Assembly: GCA_021777365.1 (NCBI GenBank)
Contig: JAJYDP010000058.1
Span: 1-13,440 of the forward strand
From: Chloroflexota bacterium
GTDB taxonomy: Bacteria > Chloroflexota > Limnocylindria > Limnocylindrales > CSP1-4
Direction: 5' to 3'
Length of the DNA: 13,440 bases
The stretch's first letter is position 1. Every line of letters begins with the position of its first letter. The notes beneath the pieces are model-generated. The model saw only the letters and a program-made list of their open reading frames with translations. It searched no databases and had not been told where the DNA came from. A program made the translations under genes and the position numbers. Below are positions 1-7,371 of the stretch, one piece after another.

Positions 1-238
1 AGCCCAGCAGGAGTCCGATCAGCAGCTCGAGGGGGGCGGCCAGGATGACGGCGAGAGGGGCGGCCGCCATCCGGGCGTGGCCGGCCAGCAGGACCGCGAA
101 GGCGGCGGCGATGCCGGCCTTGACGGCGGCCGGCACGGCCCGGTGCCCCACGATCGGCGCCGCCACAACGAAGCCCGTGGTGCGCATCAGCACGAGGAAC
201 AGCGCGGCCACCTGGCCGCCGGCCAGCGTGAGGGTCAT
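1..238 (-). CDS. fliR: FliR, flagellar export-gate protein (N-terminal part, runs off left edge)
   Basis: FliR is an integral membrane component of the flagellar type III export gate, where it assembles with FliP and FliQ. Only the first 79 codons are in the window. The start is the ATG at 238-236, whose bases overlap the fliQ stop TGA in an ATGA arrangement. The visible protein has a hydrophobic first helix, then an Arg and a Gly-Phe followed by the segment VVAAPIVGHRAVPAAVKAG, which matches the family pattern of a helix followed by API-G-R-VP-VK-G. Further hydrophobic segments follow. The position directly after fliQ fits the usual fliP-fliQ-fliR order. Identification comes from this N-terminal motif plus context; the C-terminal part, and a possible flhB after it, cannot be seen. 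Confidence 0.9.
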   Translation of the reverse strand, partial: MTLTLAGGQVAALFLVLMRTTGFVVAAPIVGHRAVPAAVKAGIAAAFAVLLAGHARMAAAPLAVILAAPLELLIGLLLG

Positions 239-504
239 CGCGCGGCCTCCGGCAGCGCCTGGATGAGGAGCGTCGTGAAGCCCACGAGCTGGGCCAGCAT
301 CCATGGCCCGGCCACCCAGAGGATGGCCGCCACCACGACCAGCTTGGGGAGAAACGTCATCGTCGCCTCGTTGATCTGGGTCGCGGCCTGCACGACGGAG
401 ATCACCAGGCCCACCACCAGCGTTACGACCAGGATGGGCCCCCCGACGAGCGCCGTGGTGAGGAGCGCCTGTTGCAGCAGCGTGACGACCTGGGGCGTGG
501 TCAT
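235..504 (-). CDS. fliQ: FliQ, flagellar export-gate protein
   Basis: FliQ is a small inner-membrane protein of the flagellar export gate, packing around the FliP-FliR core. The product is 89 residues, the usual family length. It has two long hydrophobic helices, roughly residues 13-38 and 50-80, separated by the family hallmark QAATQINEATMTFLPKL at about residues 39-55 (family pattern: Q-x-x-TQI-E-TL-F-PK). ATG at 504 is the start; it lies 7 nt after the fliP stop. The stop overlaps the fliR start. No odd features. Confidence 0.96.
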   Translation of the reverse strand: MTTPQVVTLLQQALLTTALVGGPILVVTLVVGLVISVVQAATQINEATMTFLPKLVVVAAILWVAGPWMLAQLVGFTTLLIQALPEAAR

Positions 505-511
505 GCGTGGC

Positions 512-1330
512 TCACCCGAAACTCCGCACCAGCGACTGGACCACCAGCACCCATCCGTCGACCAGCACGAACAGGAGCAGCTTGAACGGCAACGAGATCT
601 GGGTCGGCGGCACCATCACCATGCCCATCGACATGAGGGCCGACGCAACGACCAGGTCGATGATCAGGAACGGGATGAAGAGCAGGAAGCCCATGGTGAA
701 GGCGGTCTTCAGCTCGCTGACGACGAAGGCCGGCAACAGCGCGTCGAGCGGGATGTCCGCCGCGACCTTCGGACGCGGTTGCTTGTCGAGGCTGATGAAG
801 ACCGCCAGGTCGGCCTGCCGCGTCTGGCTCAGCATGAAGGTCCGCACCGGCGCGATCCCCTGGTCGAACGCCTGCTGCGCCGTGATCTGGTTGGCGAGGT
901 AGGGCTGGACGGCATCGCTGTTGACCTGGGTCCAGACCGGCGCCATGACGAACAGGGTCAGGAAGAGCGCCAGGCCGATCAGCACCTGGTTGGGTGGCAG
1001 CTGCGGGATCCCGATGGCGCTCCGCAACAGCGACAGCACCACGATGATGCGCGTGAAGCTGGTGGCCATCAGCAGGAGCGCCGGGGCAACGGCCAGCACG
1101 GTGAGGGCGATGAGGATCTGCAGCGAGAGGGCAAACGTGCCGCCGCCGCTCGCCGCCTGACCGGTGCCCACCTGGACCGAGACGTCCGGGGCCTCGCCGC
1201 TGCATGCGGCGGCCGCAAGCATGGCCGCGCCGGCAAGCAGCAACAGCTGGGCAGCGCGGCCAGGGCGTGGGATTCGGGTGGCTGTGGCGAGCACGCGATT
1301 CCGTCCGACATGGCGCGGGCTGCCACTCAT
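512..1330 (-). CDS. fliP: FliP, flagellar export-gate protein with N-terminal signal sequence
   Basis: FliP forms the core ring of the flagellar export gate in the cytoplasmic membrane. The product is 272 residues, close to the usual 210-250 plus a longer leader. The ATG at 1330 overlaps the fliO stop (ATGA), which fixes the start even though the frame stays open upstream. A hydrophobic leader at about residues 27-42 ends in AAAACSG with Cys43, reminiscent of a lipoprotein or signal-peptidase site; family members do carry a cleavable signal. The conserved region follows: ATSFTRIIVVLSLLRSAIG (about 89-107), then the PPNQVLIGLALFLTLFVM segment, a periplasmic stretch (about 135-200), and ELKTAF-MGFLLFIPFLIIDLVVAS (about 206-230). 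MGMVMVPP and SLPFKLLLFVLVDGW near the C-terminus complete the family signature. Very secure call. Confidence 0.96.
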   Translation of the reverse strand: MSGSPRHVGRNRVLATATRIPRPGRAAQLLLLAGAAMLAAAACSGEAPDVSVQVGTGQAASGGGTFALSLQILIALTVLAVAPALLLMATSFTRIIVVLSLLRSAIGIPQLPPNQVLIGLALFLTLFVMAPVWTQVNSDAVQPYLANQITAQQAFDQGIAPVRTFMLSQTRQADLAVFISLDKQPRPKVAADIPLDALLPAFVVSELKTAFTMGFLLFIPFLIIDLVVASALMSMGMVMVPPTQISLPFKLLLFVLVDGWVLVVQSLVRSFG

Positions 1331-2133
1331 GCCGAGCGTGCCTCGGTCGTCCCGGGGATGGGTGGGCGGCGCTGACCCTGGCCGGCTGCCCATCGCCGGC
1401 TCCGCCCGGACGTCCGCGGCGTCTGCAGATCGGCCAGGGTGACGAGGCCGGCCGGACTGAGGCCGACGACGAGCTCGCGTCCTCGAATGGAGACCACGTA
1501 GAGGCTGGCTTTGGGGGCGATGGCGCGCGTCTCGAGTACGGCGATGCCGCCGCCGGGCGTCGAGCGGCCGCCCTGGAGGCGGCGCAGCGCGCGGAGCGTC
1601 AGGTAGAGCAGGCCCAGGACGAGGACGGTCTTGGCCGCCAGGTCGAGCAGATCGATGCCGGCCGTCGCGCCGAACCCCTGGAGCCCCGAGGCCATGCCGG
1701 TGGGCGCGGCTCCGGTCACGCCGGTGGGCGCGGTTCCGGTCACCGATCCAGTGATGGGGGGGGCGGACGTGGCGGTTGCCGCACCGGGGATGCCGGCGGA
1801 CGATGGGACGCCCGCCAGCTGCGCCAGGAATGCCAGCAGTGCGATGGCCGCCACCAGTATTGCGGCGTGCGCGAGCAGGCCGGATCGACCGTGGGGACGC
1901 CACGTGAGCAGGGGGTGCGTCGCCCGGAGGGCATGCCCGTGCGACCCGCGCACGGGACGACCGGTCGCATCGCGGCGAGGGTCGCGTCGACGAGCGACCA
2001 CGTCGAACGTGTCCGGACGCCGTCCGATGGCGTCCGCCGGCGTGGGCGGAGCGGCGCGCGTCGGCGAGCCCGCGCCGCGCTGCGCGATGCCCCCCACCGT
2101 CACATCGAGCAGCTGCCCGATCCCGGCCGTCAT
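1327..2133 (-). CDS. fliO: FliO-like flagellar biosynthesis protein
   Basis: FliO is a membrane protein that helps FliP assemble into the export gate. The product is 268 residues, longer than typical FliO because of an 80-residue polar, Arg-rich N-terminus and a Thr/Ala/Pro/Gly-rich linker. Two hydrophobic segments are visible at about residues 86-108 and 163-181. The second is followed by RALRRL and a small beta-rich domain, IAVLETRAIAPKASLYVVSI (about 197-216) then GRELVVGLSPAGLVTLADL, matching the cytoplasmic FliO domain. The ATG at 2133 overlaps the fliN stop, and the stop overlaps the fliP start. A 24-bp tandem duplication (1697-1744) lies in the linker. The call rests on the C-terminal domain and the position between fliN and fliP; the N-terminal extension is unassigned. 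Confidence 0.88.
   Translation of the reverse strand: MTAGIGQLLDVTVGGIAQRGAGSPTRAAPPTPADAIGRRPDTFDVVARRRDPRRDATGRPVRGSHGHALRATHPLLTWRPHGRSGLLAHAAILVAAIALLAFLAQLAGVPSSAGIPGAATATSAPPITGSVTGTAPTGVTGAAPTGMASGLQGFGATAGIDLLDLAAKTVLVLGLLYLTLRALRRLQGGRSTPGGGIAVLETRAIAPKASLYVVSIRGRELVVGLSPAGLVTLADLQTPRTSGRSRRWAAGQGQRRPPIPGTTEARSA
1697..1744. repeat. Two tandem copies of a 24-bp repeat inside fliO
   Basis: Copy one is 1697-1720 and copy two 1721-1744; they differ at two positions (c/t near the middle and the last base). Being a multiple of three, the unit encodes an eight-residue repeat in the Ala/Thr/Pro/Gly linker between the two membrane segments of FliO, so the reading frame is kept. Confidence 0.85.
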
Positions 2134-3233
2134 GCCACTCCTGCCGACGCGATGCGCCCGTGACGGGAGACGATCGTCATGACCCGAACGCCGAAGTTCT
2201 CGTCGACCACGACGACTTCGCCCTGGGCGATGGGGTGGCCGTTCACCAGCACGTCGACCTGCTCGCCGGCGAGCTTGTCGAGCTCGACGATGGATCCCGG
2301 GGCGAGGGCAAGGATGTCGCGGATGGGGAGCCTGGTCCGCCCGATCTCGACCGTGACCTCGAGATTGACACCCAGCAGCAGGTCGATGTTGGCGGCGGGC
2401 TGTTCGACGGGGCGCGGGCTGAGCTGGTCGAACGCGGCGTTGCGCACGATCGGCGGCTCGGCGGCTCGGCTGGGAGGCAGCGAATCCTCGGCACCGCCCG
2501 CCAGGCGAGTGGGGCCAGCGGCGGCACCCCGTGCGGCTGGCACGGGGTCTGAGGCGGGGGCGCGTGCCACAGCTGACGCCGAGGGCCCGGCGGCCGTCGG
2601 GGCGATGGCGGATGCGGGCACGGGGGGCGTCACGATCGGCGCGGCGGTGGCGGGCGCATCTGCATCCGGCGTATCGCTCAGTGCCTGGAGCGCCGCCAGG
2701 TGCGCCAGGAGCTCCGCCTCGACTGTCGCCGGCACCGCCAGGACCAGCCCGCACGGTTGCGCCTCGCCGCTCGTCAGTTCCAGCCGGACGAGCAGGAGTT
2801 CGGTGCCCGGCTCCGGTGCGACGCGATCGCCGGGCCCGAGGCTGAGCCCCTCGCCGAGGGCCGCCCCCAGCGCCTCGTCGAGGGCGGCTGCGAGCGCCCC
2901 CGCGAGCCTGTCCGCATCGGCCGGAACGCCCGCCAGGGTTGTCGAGGCTGCCGGATCGAGCGCCGCCCAGGCGACCCGGCGTGGCGCGCCAAGCAGTTCG
3001 AAGCTGGCCACGGGAAGGAACGCCGTCTCATCGAGCTGCCAGCCGCCCTCGGTCACCGCGGCGTCCGGCTCGCAGCGATGGGCGGCGACGCGGAGCGCGC
3101 GCAGGGTGACGGGAGCTGAGACGTGCGCCGACGCCGCCTCCTCGAGCGCGGATCGGAGCAGCGGCACGTGCGGCGCCTGTGCGCTCGACAGCGGTCCCGC
3201 GTAAGGGGCCCATGCCAACGTGGCCCAGTCCAT
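2130..3233 (-). CDS. fliN: FliN/FliY-type flagellar motor switch protein
   Basis: FliN (FliY in longer forms) is a switch-complex protein that, with FliM and FliG, forms the C-ring. At 367 residues it is much longer than ordinary FliN (about 100-140) and resembles FliY. The C-terminal SpoA domain is clear at about residues 282-358: LLLGVNLEVTVEIGRTRLPI, then LALAPGSIVELDKLAGEQVD and the VNGHPIAQGEVVVVDENFGV element. The middle (about 105-180) has a LxxALAAALDEALG helix and a strand pattern like a degenerate CheC/FliM-type middle domain, but no E-x2-N phosphatase motif that I can find. A Pro/Ala-rich linker spans about 188-280. The ATG at 3233 lies 3 nt after the fliM stop. No cheY follows, unlike the fliM-fliY-cheY order of Bacillus. 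Confidence 0.92.
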   Translation of the reverse strand: MDWATLAWAPYAGPLSSAQAPHVPLLRSALEEAASAHVSAPVTLRALRVAAHRCEPDAAVTEGGWQLDETAFLPVASFELLGAPRRVAWAALDPAASTTLAGVPADADRLAGALAAALDEALGAALGEGLSLGPGDRVAPEPGTELLLVRLELTSGEAQPCGLVLAVPATVEAELLAHLAALQALSDTPDADAPATAAPIVTPPVPASAIAPTAAGPSASAVARAPASDPVPAARGAAAGPTRLAGGAEDSLPPSRAAEPPIVRNAAFDQLSPRPVEQPAANIDLLLGVNLEVTVEIGRTRLPIRDILALAPGSIVELDKLAGEQVDVLVNGHPIAQGEVVVVDENFGVRVMTIVSRHGRIASAGVA

Positions 3234-3236
3234 CCC

Positions 3237-4229
3237 TCAGCCCTCCACGGCGCGCAACGGCGTCACGATCTGCAGTGCGAGTCGGTCACCCACCCGCCCG
3301 GGCCTTGCCCACAGGCGCGGGCCGTCGGCGATCGTCACGGCGATCGGACGGTCCACGCGGTCGTCCACTCGGATCACGTCCCCGGGCTGCAGCGAGGTGA
3401 GCGCCTCAACGGGCAGCTCCACGCTGCCGAGGACAGCCCGCACGGGGATCTCCGCTTCGAGCAGGGCAGCCTCCACTTCCTGGCGGTACGTGGCGTCGGC
3501 CGCACTCCGCACGGGCTGCGCATACCACGCGGTCGCGGAGAGCCGCGGCAGGAGCGGCTCGAGCGCGGCATGCGGGTAGCAGAGCGACACCGGAGCCGCC
3601 TGTCCACCGAGACGCAACTCGAACGTCAGCACGGCCGCCACCGTCGACGGCGCGGCGACCCGCAGCAGCGCAGGCCCGAGCGCCAGCTCGGTGACGCGCC
3701 CGCGCAGCTGTGCGAGGTGCGCCCAGGCTTCGTCGAGGGGGTTGATCAGCTCCGCGATGGCCCGTGCGATCAGGTCGGCCTCGATGGCGGTCGGTTCGCG
3801 GCGCTCGTCGGGGACCCGCCCGGGGCCGCCGAGCAGGCGGTCGATGATGGCGAAGGCGAGCGGCAGATCCAGGTCGAGCAGGAAGGGACCGCCCAGCGGA
3901 TCTGCCACGAGCACGGCCAGCTGCGTCGGCAGTGTGAGGCCCTCGACGTACTCATCGAAGAGCATCTGTTCGGCGCCCGCGAGCTGCATCGAGACGGGCA
4001 TCCGCAGACGCGCCTGGAGTCGCGCGGCCGTGAGGCGCGCCATGTTCTCGTGGACCGCCTGGAGTGTCCGCAGCTGGTCCTTGGAGAACTTGTTGGGGCG
4101 CCGGAAGTCGTACGTGCGTGCCACGCGGCCGACCCGCCGAGGTTCGCTCGACACGCGCTCGAGCGCCTGGTCGATCTGACCTACGTTGGCGGCCCCCAGG
4201 AGGGCGTCGATCTCCGCTTGCGACAGCAT
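3237..4229 (-). CDS. fliM: FliM, flagellar motor switch protein
   Basis: FliM is the central C-ring protein that receives the CheY-P signal and sets rotation direction. The product is 330 residues, normal for the family. The extreme N-terminus LSQAEIDALL is the CheY-P binding peptide, so chemotaxis control is expected even though no che gene lies here. Then come YDFRRPNKFSKDQLRTLQ (about 40-57), the middle domain with LGGPG at about 133-137 (family GGxG motif), and a C-terminal SpoA domain at about 255-325 including GSVELPVEALTSLQPGDVI. ATG at 4229 is preferred because it gives this canonical N-terminus and lies 9 nt after the fliL stop. The next gene, fliN, starts 3 nt downstream. Confidence 0.97.
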   Translation of the reverse strand: MLSQAEIDALLGAANVGQIDQALERVSSEPRRVGRVARTYDFRRPNKFSKDQLRTLQAVHENMARLTAARLQARLRMPVSMQLAGAEQMLFDEYVEGLTLPTQLAVLVADPLGGPFLLDLDLPLAFAIIDRLLGGPGRVPDERREPTAIEADLIARAIAELINPLDEAWAHLAQLRGRVTELALGPALLRVAAPSTVAAVLTFELRLGGQAAPVSLCYPHAALEPLLPRLSATAWYAQPVRSAADATYRQEVEAALLEAEIPVRAVLGSVELPVEALTSLQPGDVIRVDDRVDRPIAVTIADGPRLWARPGRVGDRLALQIVTPLRAVEG

Positions 4230-4238
4230 GGTGCGGCC

Positions 4239-4727
4239 CTACTGCATGACGAAGTCGGTGAAGTACAGGCTGAGGACGGTGCGCTGGCCGAGTGCCTGCC
4301 GCATCGCGGCAAGCAGCTCGGTCTTCAACGCCTCGCGACCCGCGCCCGAGACGAGATCGTTGGACGTGTGGCCCGCGACCACCTGCCCGAGCGTGTCGAG
4401 CAGGATCGCGACGTCGTCGGTGTACGCGGCATCCGCGGCCTGTTCCGCGGTGGCCCGCGCCTCCCCGGTGAGCGCATAGAAACTGGCGCTGTCGGGCCGC
4501 AGTTCGAGCGTGACGGCGATCTTGGCGTAGGTATACGCGCCGCCCGGGTGCAGGTTGATCACGCGGCTGTCGAGCGCGAGCATCGGCCCGTGCTGGCCGG
4601 GTGCCGGGTCGGGCACCGGCGGCGTCGTGCCGGTGTGCACGATCTGCAGGTATCCGACCGCGAGCCCGGCGATGAGCGCGACGGGGACGATGGCGACGAT
4701 AGCGCGGCGACCTCCCGGCAGGTTCAT
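4239..4727 (-). CDS. fliL: FliL, flagellar basal-body-associated stator helper
   Basis: FliL is a single-pass membrane protein around the stator that stabilises or activates MotA/MotB. The product is 162 residues, normal for FliL. It has a short basic N-terminus, one membrane helix (about residues 9-28), a short Pro-rich linker, and a periplasmic domain of the stomatin-like type. The domain shows DSRVINLHPGGAYTYAKIAV (about 53-72) and ends in the strongly conserved LYFTDFVMQ, the typical FliL C-terminus. ATG at 4727 lies 15 nt after the motB stop; the stop codon is TAG. The position between motB and fliM is the normal one. Confidence 0.94.
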   Translation of the reverse strand: MNLPGGRRAIVAIVPVALIAGLAVGYLQIVHTGTTPPVPDPAPGQHGPMLALDSRVINLHPGGAYTYAKIAVTLELRPDSASFYALTGEARATAEQAADAAYTDDVAILLDTLGQVVAGHTSNDLVSGAGREALKTELLAAMRQALGQRTVLSLYFTDFVMQ

Positions 4728-4742
4728 GGCGTGCGCGGTACC

Positions 4743-5528
4743 TCAGGGCTGGAACGTGGGGATCAGCGCCGGAGACGGAGCGGCGGTGGTCGCGCTGGGA
4801 TACAAGAGCACGATGTCGACACGGCGGTTGCGCGCCCGCCCATCTGGCGTGTCGTTCGACGCGATCGGGTTGTACTGGCCGAACGCTTCCATCGAGAGGC
4901 GCGCCGGATCGATGCCACGTGCGACGAGGGCGTCGAGGACGGCCCGTGCGCGGGTGGCGGAGAGGGCCCAGTTGTCCGCGAAGAGCAGCCCGTCGGGGGG
5001 CACGTTGTCCGTGTCTCCCTCGATGCGCACGTGGTTCGGCAACGGCGCGATCAGCTGGGAGACCCGGTCGAGCAACTGGGTCGAGGTCGCTTCCAGGACG
5101 GCCCGCCCGCTCTCGAAGAGGAGCGACCCACCGATGCGGATGAGGATCCCCTCGCTCACCTGAGACACCGTGACGCGGTCCTGCACGCCAAGGGAGATGG
5201 CCAGGTCCTCGAGGCCCGCCTGGATGGCCCGGTAGTCGGTGGCGACGACGCCGCTGCCGGCGGTGAACTGGCTGTCCGAGGAGGGCATCGTCTGCTGTCC
5301 AGAATCGATCGCGATCGGCCGCGCCCCCTGCAGCACGTCGACGTTGAACGCGGAGGAGAACGACTGCGCGAGCGCGGTGAACTTGCGGAGGTCCGTGTTG
5401 CTCATCGAGTACAGGACGATGAAGAAGGCCATGAGCAGGGTGATCATGTCCGAGTAGGTGAGCAGCCAGCGCTCTTCGTTGCCCTCACCGTGGCCGGTCG
5501 AGGCACGTGCCAGCCGGCGGCGTGCCAT
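4743..5528 (-). CDS. motB: MotB, flagellar stator protein with peptidoglycan-binding domain
   Basis: MotB anchors the stator to peptidoglycan and carries the ion-binding aspartate. The product is 261 residues. After a basic N-terminus, the membrane helix (about residues 22-42) contains TYSDMITLLMAFFIVLYSMS, with Asp27 as the ion-channel residue. A linker and plug region follow, then an OmpA-like domain (about 129-244) with LLFESG, NWALSATRARAVLDALVARGI, and DTPDGRARNRRVDIV. One oddity is that the usual GHTD of the peptidoglycan-binding motif reads GDTD (residues 171-174). ATG at 5528 shares one base with the motA stop. Whether it uses protons or sodium cannot be decided by reading. Confidence 0.96.
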   Translation of the reverse strand: MARRRLARASTGHGEGNEERWLLTYSDMITLLMAFFIVLYSMSNTDLRKFTALAQSFSSAFNVDVLQGARPIAIDSGQQTMPSSDSQFTAGSGVVATDYRAIQAGLEDLAISLGVQDRVTVSQVSEGILIRIGGSLLFESGRAVLEATSTQLLDRVSQLIAPLPNHVRIEGDTDNVPPDGLLFADNWALSATRARAVLDALVARGIDPARLSMEAFGQYNPIASNDTPDGRARNRRVDIVLLYPSATTAAPSPALIPTFQP

Positions 5529-6334
5529 CAGGCAGCCTGCTCGACGACGACGGCGGCGGCGGCCGGGGCACCCGTGCCCGCCGGCTTCGTGGGGGCGGCG
5601 GGCGTCCCGAAGCTCGCCAGCTTCTGGGCCACGATGCGCGGGTTCTCGCCGGCCTGGATGGCCATGATCCCGACCAGCGCCATGCGTCGCTCCGCGACCT
5701 CCGCCGTGTCCTTCTGCCGCAGGTTCGAGGCGATCGGCAGCCAGAGGATGTTCGCGCTGGCGATCCCGATGAGGGTCGCGATGAACGCGACCGCGATCGA
5801 CGCACCCAGCTGGCTCGGGTCGGAGAGGCGGCTGAGCACGCTGACCAGGCCCATCACGGTGCCGATGATGCCCATCGTCGGCGCGTACCCACCCATCGAC
5901 TGGAACATCGCGATGCCTTTCTGGTGGCGTCGCTGCATGGCCTCGAGTTCCAGCTCGAGCACCTCCTCAACGGTGTCGGGCTCCAGGCCGTCGATCACCA
6001 TCTGCAACCCGCGCCGGACGAACGGGTCGGCCACCTGGTCTGCGGAGTTCTCCAGCGCCAGCAGGCCCTCGCGCCGGGCGCGCTCGGCGAACTGGACCAG
6101 CAGCCCGCGCATGTCCGCGCCGCCGCTCGGCCGTGGCCTGGAACTGAGGACGAGGAGCCCGGGGAGCGCCAGGAACTCGTGCAGGGAGTACGAGGCGATC
6201 GTCGCGCCGAACGTGCCGCCGAAGATGATCGTGAGGGCCGGCGCATTGACGAACGCCATGGGCGAGGTGCCGTCCAGCATCGCTGCGCCGAGCAGCGCCA
6301 CGAGCGCAATGACGATCCCGATCGGCGTGTCCAC
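5528..6334 (-). CDS. motA: MotA, flagellar stator channel protein
   Basis: MotA forms the five-subunit ring of the stator channel and contacts FliG through its cytoplasmic loop. The product is 268 residues with the expected four hydrophobic segments (about 5-20, 32-50, 153-170 and 178-202). The cytoplasmic loop holds ARREGLLALE, with an Arg and Glu95 in the places of the E. coli Arg90/Glu98 torque residues. GGYAPTMGIIGTVMGL (Pro152) and ILWLPIASNL (Pro200) carry the two conserved channel prolines. The start is a GTG at 6334, 3 nt after the flbD stop; it gives the normal N-terminus MDTPIGIVIAL. An Ala/Pro-rich C-terminal tail of about 25 residues is longer than usual. Confidence 0.97.
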   Translation of the reverse strand: MDTPIGIVIALVALLGAAMLDGTSPMAFVNAPALTIIFGGTFGATIASYSLHEFLALPGLLVLSSRPRPSGGADMRGLLVQFAERARREGLLALENSADQVADPFVRRGLQMVIDGLEPDTVEEVLELELEAMQRRHQKGIAMFQSMGGYAPTMGIIGTVMGLVSVLSRLSDPSQLGASIAVAFIATLIGIASANILWLPIASNLRQKDTAEVAERRMALVGIMAIQAGENPRIVAQKLASFGTPAAPTKPAGTGAPAAAAVVVEQAA

Positions 6335-6337
6335 GGC

Positions 6338-6625
6338 TCAGCGTTCCCGCGCTGGCCGCAGCGCTTCGCGATAGGGGTTGGAGAACTGTTCGGGGGCCTC
6401 GGCCGCCGGTGGATCGGTGCGACGCCGTCCGCCGAAGCGCCCGTCATTGCGGATCGCGCGCTGGTAGGCCTGGAAGCGAGCCGCGATTTCGGCCGCGCGC
6501 TCCCGGACGAGCAGCTTGCGCCCGTCGACAAGGGTAACGACGGTGTCCGGGGTCTCCTCGACGCACTCGATGCGGTCGGGGTTGACGAGGAGGGCGGAGC
6601 CGTCCGGCCGCGTGATCGGGATCAT
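6338..6625 (-). CDS. flbD: FlbD/SwrD-family flagellar protein
   Basis: The family is small and flagellum-linked; its Bacillus member SwrD, encoded next to fliL, raises stator torque. The first 60 residues match: MIPITRPDG at the start, then NPDRIECVEETPDTVVTLVD and GRKLLVRE. The usual length is about 60-75; here 95 residues, with a basic and Pro-rich tail from about residue 62 that I cannot assign. ATG at 6625 overlaps the stop of the upstream LuxR gene (ATGA), and motA begins 3 nt downstream, so it should be co-translated with the stator genes. Confidence 0.9.
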   Translation of the reverse strand: MIPITRPDGSALLVNPDRIECVEETPDTVVTLVDGRKLLVRERAAEIAARFQAYQRAIRNDGRFGGRRRTDPPAAEAPEQFSNPYREALRPARER

Positions 6626-7371
6626 ACGTCGGCGGCCCGCGGTGCCGCGTGCCCCGCGTGGGCGATGACGGACGGCGCAGCCGGCGCCGCCTGGCCCATG
6701 GCCAGCCGCATGAGCCCGGCGCGCGAACGCAATCCGAGCTTGCGTGCCAGGTTGCCCCGATGGGTCTCCACGGTCTTCACCGAGAGCGTGAGCAAGTCGG
6801 CGATCTCGCGATTTGTCAGGCCCTCGCCGATCAGGTAGAGCAGCTGACCCTCGCGCGCGGTGAGGCCGTGCCGCTCGCCGATCGCCACGGCCCGTGCGGT
6901 GGCGACGCCGCCCGGGAAGCCGGCCACGACGCCGACGTTGCCCGCGAGGATGGCGCGCACCGCGGCGCCGAATGACTCGCGCCCGGCGCCGTCGAGGGCC
7001 ACCACGCCGTCGACCCCGGCGGTGAGCGGGTCGGCGGGGCCGACCTCCGTGCCACTGGCCACGAGTGCGATGAGGCGGGGTCGGGGCCGCAACGACCCGA
7101 GCAACCGTGCCGCCTCGCTACCGCCGGGGCGGGGGTAGTCGAAGATCACCACGCGCGTGGGCAGGGCCGCCGCCAGTCGATAGGCCTCGAAGACCGACCC
7201 CACGCCGGCCGGCAAGTCGCACACGCGGTCCGCCCGCAGCAGCTCGACCAGGCCGGTCCGCATCAGCTCAGACGGGTGAGCCACGAGCACGCGCACCAGC
7301 CCGGCAGCGGACGTCTCGGGCCGCGACGGCGGGATGGGGCGGTACATCGACGTGGGCACGGGCGAGAACAT
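6622..7371 (-). CDS. LuxR/NarL-type transcription regulator with atypical receiver domain
   Basis: This is a 249-residue regulator with a receiver-like domain (about residues 26-145) and a LuxR-type helix-turn-helix (about 170-225). The DNA-binding part is canonical: GLTAREGQLLYLIGEGLTNR and SVKTVETHRGNLARKLGL. The receiver is odd. The first strand reads RVLVAHPSELMRTGL where family members have two acidic residues (VLIADDHP), so His32-Pro33 replace Asp-Asp. The phospho-acceptor position appears kept as Asp78 in VVIFDYPRPGG, but the conserved Lys after the fifth strand is replaced (VVALDG). Phosphorylation by a normal kinase is therefore doubtful. AAGGG about 10 nt before ATG 7371 supports the start; Met9 is an alternative. 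The gene is the first of the flagellar operon, so regulation of flagellar genes is likely but inferred. Confidence 0.9.
   Translation of the reverse strand: MFSPVPTSMYRPIPPSRPETSAAGLVRVLVAHPSELMRTGLVELLRADRVCDLPAGVGSVFEAYRLAAALPTRVVIFDYPRPGGSEAARLLGSLRPRPRLIALVASGTEVGPADPLTAGVDGVVALDGAGRESFGAAVRAILAGNVGVVAGFPGGVATARAVAIGERHGLTAREGQLLYLIGEGLTNREIADLLTLSVKTVETHRGNLARKLGLRSRAGLMRLAMGQAAPAAPSVIAHAGHAAPRAADV

Noticed and set aside
77..1375. 432-codon plus-strand frame rich in Gln, His and Arg
   Set aside because: It is the antisense shadow of fliQ, fliP and the start of fliR; the composition is an artefact of the opposite-strand codons.
3123..6374. 1083-codon open frame on the plus strand opposite fliN, fliM, fliL, motB and motA
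   Set aside because: It is antisense to five securely identified genes and has Arg/Gly/Asp/His-rich composition with no domain signature. Long antisense open frames are expected in GC-rich coding DNA.
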